A stretch of DNA of 17,230 bases, taken from the NCBI GenBank assembly GCA_028565635.1, contig JAOXYB010021426.1:1-17230 (forward strand), written 5' to 3'. The notes below the pieces were generated by a model. The model worked only from the letters and a program-made list of their open reading frames with translations. It was not told where the DNA came from and searched no databases. Position 1 is the first letter of the stretch, and every line of letters begins with the position of its first letter. This DNA comes from Phoronis ovalis. Taxonomy: Eukaryota > Phoronida > Phoronidae. A program made the translations under genes and the position numbers. This document shows, piece by piece, positions 1 through 11,200 of the stretch.

Positions 1-2164
1 ACTATTCAAAAGTCATAAATTATATTAATTATCATTCATTAATAGTATAAAAATAAAACAATAATTTTCGTGTTGTTTTTATGGAGGAAGTACCCACATT
101 GGGAAAAATGTGATAGCTGCTTCACACCAAGCAATTAAAAGGTCTGTGTCATTGTGTGCAGCATGTCTGGCGTTTATCTCAACATGTATGATATAGCACT
201 TCCTTATATTATCTTATCTTATAGCTCAATTTTCCATGTAATGCATATTTAAATTACCTTACATTCATATTTACTTTTTGGGGGCTGCAATTTTGTTACC
301 AGATTATTCTGTCTCTTGTCGGGTTACCTCTAGATTGACTAATAAATGTTTTTGCTGTCCAAAGATCGCTGTTCGAGTTGAATAGCTTATACATACATAT
401 CACCATGTTGATACTACTTTATGAAGGGTGGAAGCCAAGGTGTACCAAGTTGTATTAGCTTAATTTGACTAAAATGGGAAATCTTGATTCTGAAACAGGA
501 TCTGTAATTTGAGTCACCGAGTTTGAGTCAGCTCTCGCAGGCTACTTTTTGCATTGCAATGGAACAAACATTTGTATCATATTCCTTATGGTTGTGCATA
601 TTGGTTTAATTTGAATTGATAAGCTTGCTTTAATTGATCAAATGTTTATGATCATCATGGATTGACAAATATTTCCAGCTTGGTTACTTTATACAATTGC
701 ATAAATGTGAGTGGATTTCTTTCCATGCTGGCAGTCACCCATTTACTTCTGCTTTTGAAAATCAATCAACCAAGATGGCCCACATTATTGTATTTTGATA
801 AACTGTTTAAACTAGTCTGGAAGATAATTTATGATTCATTTGGATAATTGTAATAAAACTTATTTTCAAACTGGGTGGACATACAGGAGTTCATATTAAG
901 AGCCTCCTACACCAGAACTTCAAATGACTCAACAAATTTTCAGGAAGTGTGTATAGCTCAAATCTTTGTGGGATTCTGTTGCCTTTATGAATGTAACAGT
1001 TTGAATTAAGAAAAAGATGAACATTGTTTTGCATAGCTCTGCATAATATTATACAGTCAAAAAAGTAATTACATGAAGATTTTAGTCAGTGTTCATAAGA
1101 AGTATTTTTTGACTAGTGAGACTTAATTACTTTCATCAATGCTGCCTTAAGAAACCATTCTAAGTACCGTAGTCACATTCTAAAATGTAGAGGAAAAAAA
1201 ACAATTCCTTAGGTAACATTGGCAGGTATGCTTTAATGGTGGTGACATTAATATGCACTAATGAGGCGACAATGTAATGATGCTGTCTTCTTTGTGGACT
1301 GTCGTGTTCTCCATATATATATAATATTGTTTCATTTCCTAGGAATGGATTATAATCAATCTTATGTCTTCTTCAGATTCCATTGTTATGGCCAGATAGA
1401 TTTAATGAAATTTTTATGTAGCATGAAGTTAGAGGAATAAATTATTGAAACACTGATTGATTTTGTTCAAAGTATGGTAGAATCAAAATTTACAGTTAAT
1501 AATATACCTTTTTTATGTGTTGTCCCTTATCTCTGATATTATCAGTAATTGTTAAATATGTTACATACAGCTGAGAATAACCCAACTGTTTCTCCATCTA
1601 TTCTTCAAAAAGTTCTTTAACAAGTTCTTAATTTTTGCTCTGAGATCATGACAGGTATAAATGCAATAATAAGTATTCCATTCCTTCAAGAAAAGGTCCA
1701 GCTTTTTAGTTATTTTTATTTCCTTCATTGTGGTTTACAGTAATATGTAACTGTAAATTGTGTGTAACCAAACAGACATTCACAAAAGTTGAATGGACTG
1801 GATATGTTGAAAGTATACTTTTTCATCACTAAACTTAATTAACAACTGCATATTAGACTGTTTTAATTACTGTTTACTTACGAGCTAATCCACTTCTGTG
1901 GATGATAAATGGAAATTAATCTTGTTATTCAGATACCTGCTTCACAGTTAGTGTATTTTAATAATCTGTTGCATTTCAACAGAAATTGGTCTAATTATTG
2001 ATTTTACTACTGTTACAGTTATTAATCTAAAACAAGTGTTTATATTTTGCCTCTTAATGCCAGTGTCTACAGGGGGTATCATCTAAACTATGTATCTTTT
2101 GTACAGATGGTGTTTTATATAAATTTTTTATGTTATGTTGTTATAACTTTTTGTCATATTACAG
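1..2164. other. Upstream AT-rich region, no gene recognised
   Basis: Both strands carry only short, low-complexity open stretches without recognisable protein motifs. Because exon 2165-2232 begins after a good acceptor (ATATTACAG), at least one non-coding first exon and the promoter should lie here or further left, so part of this stretch is probably a 5' UTR intron. I cannot place the first exon. It contains a small foldback at 1055-1133. Confidence 0.6.
1055..1133. repeat. Nested small inverted repeats upstream of the gene
   Basis: AGTCAAAAAA (1055-1064) is mirrored by TTTTTTGACT (1105-1114), and the overlapping AAAGTAATTA (1062-1071) is mirrored by TAATTACTTT (1124-1133). Both stems are perfect at 10 bp. 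The composition is A/T-rich, so chance is possible; it may be a remnant of a foldback element. Confidence 0.45.
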
Positions 2165-2232
2165 GAGACATCAAAACACAAGTGATAACCAAGATCTGAT
2201 CACAGCTGTCAAAAATGGTTATTTTAACCAGG
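2165..2232 (+). CDS. MYO7A: Exon 1: end of 5' UTR and start codon (codes 2215-2232)
   Basis: Acceptor TTTGTCATATTACAG ends at 2164 and donor GTATGT starts at 2233. The ATG at 2215 lies in a good context (AAAAATGG, A at -3 and G at +4). It is the only ATG in the exon, and an in-frame TGA at 2197-2199 closes the upstream frame. The six codons read MVILTR and join in phase 0 to GDHVW of the next exon, matching the usual MVIL.. GDHVW start of myosin VIIa. That match is why this exon was chosen as the start despite the 3.2 kb gap. Confidence 0.9.
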
Positions 2233-5200
2233 GTATGTATAAACTGATTTATAATTATCATTGTGTGGTGAAAGTTCTAATATTGATATTCTGAAGTACA
2301 ATGCCATAATTTTGCAATGGCTGTTCCTATTAATATTGAACAGCTGTGCAAGAGTAGGAGTTGCAGCCAAAATATTCTGATCTAAACAAGGGCTTGTCGC
2401 AAGTCCTATATCCCACTGAAACAGTATTTACATTGTTGATAGGTATGCACAAATTGTTTTTTGAAGAATGGAATATAATGTCTCCATTGAAGTTGAAATA
2501 ACCTTGCCCAGCCTTTTGCTTGCTTGAACAATTATTTACCTAAGTTTGTTTTTCCTGAGATTGTTATTTCTATCTTTACAAAATCTTTAAAGATTTTGAA
2601 CTAACAATCAAAATAGCAGTTTTAACAATGAATAAGAATTAGATCCATTTAATGTGTAATCTGATTGCTAAACCTAACTAAAATAACCAGCTAGTACCAG
2701 AATATTTCTGACAACCCACTGATCCTATGATGTAACTTTTTAACCTCCAAAAAAAGTTGCAGCTGGTCTTCTTGAAATATGGTAAAATGTTCTGCCCTTC
2801 TCTATTATATGTGCTTAGAACTATAAAGTTGAGACTGATCCTTATATAATCTGGGGATATAATCATCCTTGGTTATATCAAGATGGTCATGGTACATGCT
2901 TATTATGTAAGCACTTAATTAATTGTTATTTTTATATCTAAATGCTTGAGGTGCTTCTTCCATATTAAAATAATGTTATAATATAAACATCTCAAGTCGT
3001 AAATGTGAAGTTGAAGCACAAATATATTAATTAACTACATTGTACAAATCAAGGCAAAGAGAAGCTTGAAAATTTGATTACTTTTATGCTGTTATATTAT
3101 TCTATAAATGGTAATTTATGGCATATTACACATAACAGCATTATTATAAAATGATAAACTTTATCTTTAACTAACATTCAAAAGCATGTTGACACGAAGC
3201 TCCTGATAAATTTAAACTACTAATCAACTAGTTAGTTGTATGAGTGGTTAAAAGATAGTATTGTTTGCTAACCTCCATAAATTTTTAATACATGGCTACA
3301 ATTTCCTAGATATAATGATCACAATTGATTATATTATTTTTGCAATAATAAATAAGCTTTACCAGGCCCAAAATTATGGTAAATTTATGACTGTAAGTTT
3401 GCAGGACTAATTCTAAATTACCATTTATAATGACAAAATATCATAGTATGTGAATTATGTTCTAAAGTATTCTATGTATTATGTATATCCAATTCAAAAA
3501 CTGGGATTAACATCTGACTTCTATGTATCACCTTAATATCACCTAACATTTTTAATTTTAGTGAACTCACTTTCTCCTTACCACTATTACTACCACAATA
3601 AGAAAAGTGTAGAAAATAGTGCAGAAACTACCTGGCCTTATTTTTGTATGAATGTAATGTAGTTTTCTTACCTTATCTATCCAAATGGTTAATCCTATCG
3701 TTTGTATCAAAACCTCAGAGGGTGGGTCTATATACTGATGTTATTCAAATTTTTCCTGTAAGATACAGTTATACCAAACAGGTGGTTTCCAGTTATATGC
3801 ACCATGACGTTAGTGATTAAAACTGTATTGTCAGGCAATAATACTTTATGGGTGTCAAAAAGTACATTATGTGGTACAGCTATGACTTGTGGTTGAAATT
3901 ATGCAAATTTGAGATTGTACAACTATTAAATCTGGAGATTATTTCATACCTGATGTGCATTAATCATGTGAACATTTGATAATGCAGTCTGTGCTTAAGA
4001 TATAATGACATTCATATACTAAGAACGGATATTACTCTAGAGACAGATGTGACATTATATCATAGATACCTGTTTGATTGAGATATATGTTTGAATATAT
4101 TCATACCTATATACAGGTATTATTAAGTAAAGATGTCAGAGGAGCAACAAATTTTGATTCCGGTAAGCTTTTCAGAGATTATTTTATTAAAACTTGTTTA
4201 ATTGCATTATTGTTCCCGATAATCATGGACATTTTCTACGAGTCTCAAACTTCTGTTTGGAATTAAAATGATTATTTTTGATTTCCAATATATCGTGAGA
4301 CTTACATTTTCCAAGATAAGTTGCCATACTCATGGTGTTGTTTATTTTTACATAATGATGTCATATGGATGGTCATGTATTTCTAGGGTTAACTTCTTTT
4401 AAGGTGTATTCAGCCATTCTTACAATGACTGTCATTTGGTTGACTTGTCCACATACTCATTTACAAATTGCTTTTTTTCCAAGTCAGTGATGTGGGTTTT
4501 CTCTTTTTCTTAGCATGTGATTTGGGGTGATACAGGTCACTGGTACGTGATCTTACTGAACGCATTCAACAGGTTATTCTCAAATGCCTGAATTTCATTA
4601 CTGAATATATTTAATTTACTTTTTACAAATTTTATGTATGATTCATATTTTATTGTTAAATGTTAGTACCGCCTAAATGTATGTCATCATATTCTGTAAT
4701 AGTTTCTGCTGTAATGAAAAAATTGCGTGTCATAAATGGGCAAAAAATTTCACATCAACTTTATAATAATAGATCCTTTATGAAATAGCAGATATTATAT
4801 TTTTATTAGTGTGATTTCATAGTGTGTATGTCCCTTATATTATGCAGACTGTAATTATTACCCAGGTCAATTTGAGGTTCTTGTTTTGTGTAATTAATAT
4901 ATCTAGTTCTCATAGTTTTTTATGCTGTATACTAAAATTGCTTTTCTTATTTATAATGCATTTTATTTAATGCCGTAAATGGCTTCTTGAAAAATAATAC
5001 GTACTATATATAAAACTATGTTGTCAATCAAGAAATAAATATTATTATTCGCAATCCCTGTACGCGTAAAATTGATTCTGCTATTAATATTTTTTTGGTC
5101 TGCATTCTGAAGGTGTGAAAACTGAATTGACTACAACTCTCCCAAGTAAACACTTCTACTTGCTATTATCAGGGCAGAATATGAAATGCGATTTCCGTAC

Positions 5201-8200
5201 AGTGCTTTTTGTCCCACCAGACTTACGAGTCAATGTAATGTTTTCAATATACAAGTATTCTTTGCCAGTCTAAAAAAAAGCAATGGTTGACCACAATATA
5301 TACACTGGGATGGCTAAGCATATTAACATTTACCAGAACCATTTATCTTCAGCATTATGCAGATAATTTCTTGTAAAGCCCGCTGCTTCCTATAATAAAA
5401 CTGACATTTCTTCTTGTTATTAATGTAATGATTTTAATATAATCATTACTGTTTTGCAGGGTGACCATGTCTGGCTACCCCCAGAACGTGAAGGGGAATT
5501 TGAAGTGGCCATTGGAGGAAAAATACACTTCTCTGACCAGGGTAACATACAAGTTGTGGACGATGATGGCAAAGTAGGTCCTAAGATTTTGTATTGTTAA
5601 TATCCATAAAACTGAATTATAAGTGTTAATTAAAGTCAGTTCTAGACCATATAGCTACTAATTAGTTTATCACTCACAATGTTACATACTAAAAGTATGT
5701 TAGCTTGATTATGTGTAGAACTGATTTTTGTGTTGCCAGCTGTGCAAATTTGATGTGTTCTAAGGTGAAACTATTAGTGGGTATCATGCAGTGGCTGGTC
5801 AATAATTCAAACCTTTGGTGTCCATGTGACAGGCTAATATGCCTAATTAGATGATACACTGCAAAGACAAGCAACTAATACCTATGGCTTTGTTGATTTT
5901 TTGCAGGAACACTGGCTTAAACCAGGTACTAAACTTAAACACATGCACACCACCTCTGCTGCAGGTGTGGAAGATATGATTGCTCTGGGTGACCTTCATG
6001 AAGCTGGTATTCTAAGAAATCTACTCATCAGATACAATAATAATCTAATATATGTAAGTCTTCTGTAATTTATTCATGTAAAATTTCCTTGAGTTTTACC
6101 ATGGAGTGGTATGGTACATCAATCAACAATCATGCAACGCAAAGTATTCTATTTGGTGAATAAATTTATATAAATTGGTATTTATATAATATTTGACATG
6201 TAAAAACATTATATATCTCATTTAATACAGATTGCATTTACTGAAATCAGTAAATAATTCTACCATGACTTGTGTTGGAATTTCGCATAGTCAGAAATAT
6301 ATTTTTGGATTGACAGAGAGGATCAGAGCAAAATAGATTACAGCTTAAATAGTTCGAATAAGTATGCTGTCACATCTGATAAATATGGCATGATACCAGT
6401 GTAGAGTATGTGCATAAAATATTGGCATAATTTACATTAACTTTATGTGTCATGTGTCAAGATACAACCCAAGCTCAAATTAAGCATGACAAGTCTTTAA
6501 AGTTCATGTATGATTGATTTTGGAATTGTCTGTCTGCTTATCCAGGTAACTATGTAGACATATTAAATGAGTAAACCAGTTATTAAAACCAGTAAATCAT
6601 CTGCTATATCATTAGAACTAAAACAACTTATTTAACCCTTTGAAGTCCTAAGAAAAACTTATGCTGAAATGATTTTGAACTGTAACTGCATGTAATTGCA
6701 CAATTTACTGTAAAATATGTTAGTAACACAGAATTTATTTTTTTTGACTTTTCTGATCCATCCTAGCTAATATGTGTAATTATAGTGCAATTAATGAGAA
6801 CAATTACAACATACTGACTTGACATTGAATTAATGTGTATTTTTAGACATACACAGGCTCCATCTTGGTGGCTATAAATCCATACCAGATTCTACCAATT
6901 TATACAAATGAACAAATTCAACAGTATAGAGATAAAAAGATTGGGGAACTACCTCCACATATATTTGCAATCGCTGACAATTCCTATTATAACATGAGAA
7001 GATATGGACAAGATCAATGTGTCATAATCAGGTCAGACTTACTTCTTTGCTCCTTCAGCTTTCAAAATATAACTGAATTAAGAGAACAGGGAAACATTAA
7101 AATGATGATAGTTACATTCACATGTTTAACATCCTCCCCAGTGTCATTGTTTGAGTGATATCCGTCTCCGTTTTTTCTTGTTCAAAAAGTATATGCACAA
7201 ACATAGTAGAAGTGTAGTTCATCTAGGAGCATTGTGTTATGTGAATGTTGTACCTCATACCTTAAAATTAATATTGTGCTGTCACTTACACTGCAGTGGT
7301 GAATCTGGTGCTGGTAAAACAGAAAGTACAAAACTCATGCTGCAGTTCTTAGCTGCCAGCAGTGGTCAACATTCCTGGATTGAACAGCAGATCCTTGAAG
7401 CAAATCCAATTCTAGAAGGTAAGTCTGAAATATTGCTTAATGGTAGCTAGAATTGTAAACAATATATAGCATTAGGTGCAACAATGCACAAAACTGTAAC
7501 AGAGGGGTAACCAAAAGGCTGTATTGTATATTTGTTACTGCTAGTCTTAATGACATTTAATGCCCTCCCAACATGTGTAGAAGTAAAAAATAAAGTGTTA
7601 TTGGAGTATACGTGATTTGAATTAGTTGATATAACTCGGGAAAAGAAACTTCATACTGTTACAATGGAATGTTTTTGTATAATTTAAATATGATAAAAAC
7701 TTTTCTTCAAATTGTTTTCAATTTGTCACCTCTGGAGAAGCAGACCCTGACAACAGCAAAACCAAAATATTTAAGGATTTTCAATTTCTTTTAGCATTTG
7801 GTAATGCCAAAACTATCCGCAATGACAACTCAAGTCGTTTTGGTAAATATATTGACATTCATTTCAATGCCAATGGCGTGATTGAAGGTGCTAAGATTGA
7901 ACAGTATTTACTTGAAAAATCCAGAATTGTTACTCAGGTATAGTATGTATGTATATTGCTTGTAATAATCATATTGTGTTCAGGCAGCACAAATTAATTG
8001 GCTTTTTTTGGACTTTCACAAGAGACTCCAATTATAGAGTTTTGAGTATGGTGATGCTCAAAAAAATATCCAACAGTATTAACGACATCATATTTTTTGC
8101 TCATACAGAAGTCAGCTGACAAAAATGGACAATGTTTTTGTATATGTAGTATCATACAGGCAAGTGTTAAAGTTAAATGCTGTAGTAAACATTACTCACC

Positions 8201-11200
8201 TTATCTGTTATATGTAGTTACAACTTGATCTGAACCAACAAGTTGTGAATAATCCTAGTGATTGGTACAACTTGCATTTGTATTCTCGTCTAAGGAGAAT
8301 TTCTGTAAAGCAATATGTAATGTTTTTGCAGATGCATGACGAGAGGAACTACCATATATTTTACTGTATGTTAGCTGGTATTTCCCAAAAAGAAAAACAA
8401 GAACTTGGAATGGGACATGCTACAGAATATTATTATCTGACCCAGGTAAAACAAAAGTTTACACACACTGATACCTGTCCACACCATTAACAGCATTTGG
8501 GATGGCTTAACCCCTGGGGGCATAGCATAATTATTTTGCCTCGAATACTGTAAATATATTTCTTAAGGAGCATTTAATTTAAGTTTACTCAAATGAATAA
8601 GTACAAATTCAAAACTTAATGTGCATTTGTTAAATACATCCTTGTTCAAAAGGTGTTTATTTGTTAGCATGCATAGGGTAGCTACTATTCTTGTATTATA
8701 ACATTCAAGATGAGTCACTATTCTGACAAGTTCTGTTTATTTTAGGGAGGTGATGTTGAGGTAGAAGGCAGGGATGAACCAGGTGAATTTTCTGATATCC
8801 GAGCAGCCATGAAAGTTCTCATGTTCACAGACCCTGAAATATGGGATATCTGGAAAATTCTGGCTGCCTTATTACATCTAGGCAGTATTAAATACAGTGG
8901 TGAGTGTCAAGATGGTATATTTATTTAGAAAAGATAACTTCATTTAGAAATGAAAAGTAATTTTTTTCAGAAGTTAATATCAAGACTAGTTAAACGAAGA
9001 AATTTCTTTAAAAAGTGGTATGTGTGAAAAAGTTATCACAAATTCTTTGTTAGTTACATAATTCAAACAATTCAGAGCTGTGAAACTGCTGATGGTATTT
9101 TGTAGTTTTAAAAAAAATTAAACTGAAGTTTAGTAATAGAACATAAATAATATACAATTTGTGCCTACTCTTAATTTTAGCCACCGAAGTTGATAATATT
9201 GAGGCAACAGAAGTTGATGATGTCAGGGAAATTCATAAAGCAGCTAAATTGTTAGAGGTATGTTGTGAAATGAGTAAAAAAAAATAAAAAATTGTAATGT
9301 ATATTTTTTTTCAAAATTGTTTTGCCAGCAAATCTTATGTTATAATACTGCATTCCAATCAAAATTTTTATAAAAGAATATAATTTTTGCACCTGAAGCA
9401 TTTACCACCTAATAGCTTTATTTGCATAGGAATAGGGCATTAAATAGTGAGATTTCTTTTGTAAAGGTTGCGCCTGAATTTTTGTTGGAAGCACTTACCA
9501 CAAAGACCATCTTTACCGCTGGGGAGACGGTAGTGTCCACACTAAGCAAAGAGCAGTCCCATGATGTACGAGATGCATTTGTGAAAGGAATTTATGGTCG
9601 CATGTTTATATGGATAGTAGAAAAGATCAACAAGGCAATTCATAAGTCTGAGAAAACAATAAAGAATAAAAGGTCCATTGGTGTATTGGATATCTTTGGT
9701 TTTGAATTGTTTGATAAAAACAGGTTTGTATAAATGAATGTCTCATCTTTAATCTGGGATAGGAATCCTGTTATTAAACTTCATATATAATTGTTACACA
9801 ACAGTGGTTATCTGATCAGCTGTAACACTCTCCAAAATTGTCTGAGGGAATAGTGGAATTCATATTTATGCATATGAATAAGCGGAATGGTGCAGTTCTT
9901 ATTCAGCACATACAAGCTCTACTGCACAGAGATGAATGTGTGTCGCAGTACCACTCGAAATGGCTTGTTGGAATACAGTTACACTTTAGTTTTCATACAA
10001 AAGCAATATTACCAATACTTTCTTTGTATTGTTGAAATGGTGTATAGACAGCTTGATTCCATATTCTTTCAGCTTTGAGCAGTTGTGTATTAACTACGCC
10101 AATGAAAATCTACAACAGTTCTTTGTTCGTCACATCTTCAAATTAGAACAGGAAGAATATAACCAAGAGGCCATTAGCTGGAAACACATTGAGTTTGTTG
10201 ACAATCAAGATGCTTTAGATTTGATTGCTGTAAAACCTATGAATATTATTGCACTAGTGGATGAGGAAAGCAAATTTCCAAAGGTAGGTTTTTTTGTACA
10301 TTCCAAGTCAAATATTTTCAAAAATACTGTTACTTTTCATGCAGCTTGCAACAATTTGCATTAAGTCTAATTCAGTATAAAAACATCTTTCAAATAAAAG
10401 TAAATTTTTTAGTTTTTGTTGTCAGATTTCAGAATTAGTAAGTTCGAAGCAGAACTGTAAAGGGCATTTAATAGGGTTCAAGTTAATAATGTTATTAATA
10501 ATGTTTAATTCTGACCGCTGTTATTCAAGATTTGCCTGCGACTAATTTGCTTCGATGACATTTCTTTTCATGGTTTTTACAGGGTACTGACCAAACACTG
10601 TTGCAGAAACTCCACAACAACCACGGAAAGAACAAGAACTACTTAAAACCCAAATCGGCTGTCAACATGTCCTTTGGTCTAAACCACTTTGCTGGTGTGG
10701 TCTTTTACAATATAAAAGGTACAGATAAGACAAATACAGAAACAAGGCAACCAGGGCCGATGTCTTTTCTGGAATCTGAACTTTAAACGTTTTCTCATGA
10801 ATATGTAATGTAATGAATTGAAGAAGTGTAAATATGTTAATGTTGAATATGTCAAGGTTCGGTTTAGCAAAAGTTATGTAGTGCTGAAATATCTTTCGAG
10901 GCAAAACAAATGATGGCGCACAGACTTTTTAAATTAAACTATATGTTATTACGTGCAGGTTTCTTGGAAAAAAATCGAGACACCTTCAGCAATGATCTAA
11001 TGCAGGTTATACAGACTTCAAAGAACAGATATCTCGTGGGATTGTTTGCAAACGATTTCAAACTTGTAAGTTGTTATTTTTGTACCATATATACTTATTT
11101 CATTTATGTAACTATGTTTAACATAAGACGTTGCAAGTTGTACCTCAGATCCTATGTGTCCTGGCAGTTTGTTATTTATGCAACACTGTTGGTTGTAGAC

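Larger units (their letters stand above)
2233..5459 (+). other. Intron 1 (3227 nt)
   Basis: This is about four times longer than any other complete intron in the window. Long first introns of animal genes often hold enhancers or alternative promoters (known generally, not shown here). By eye it contains a candidate alternative start exon (4117-4162), a foldback at 3086-3141 and a 15-bp inverted repeat pair (3104-3118 and 3414-3428). No other gene or mobile-element coding sequence was recognised. Confidence 0.85.

Noticed and set aside
662-847. 61-codon open stretch upstream of the gene
   Set aside because: No recognisable motif, AT-rich composition and no splice or promoter context; typical random opening.
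1656-1661. TATAAA as a possible promoter box
   Set aside because: Such hexamers are common in AT-rich DNA and no initiator or transcript start can be tied to it.
2678-2866. 62-codon open stretch on the minus strand in intron 1
   Set aside because: No homology recognised and no flanking signals; length is expected by chance.
4534-4571. Exon-like piece between GATACAG and GTTATT in intron 1
   Set aside because: It can be read as [12 protein letters not shown], but no frame connects it between exons 1 and 2 without a shift, it lacks an ATG, and the donor is weak.
7032-7158. Open reading past the exon 4 donor into intron 4
   Set aside because: The P-loop exon must join at 7031/7297 for GESGAGKT, and the extension has no homology.
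10662-10904. Two overlapping minus-strand open stretches across exon 12 and intron 12
   Set aside because: Shadow of exon 12 plus AT-rich intron; no family recognised.
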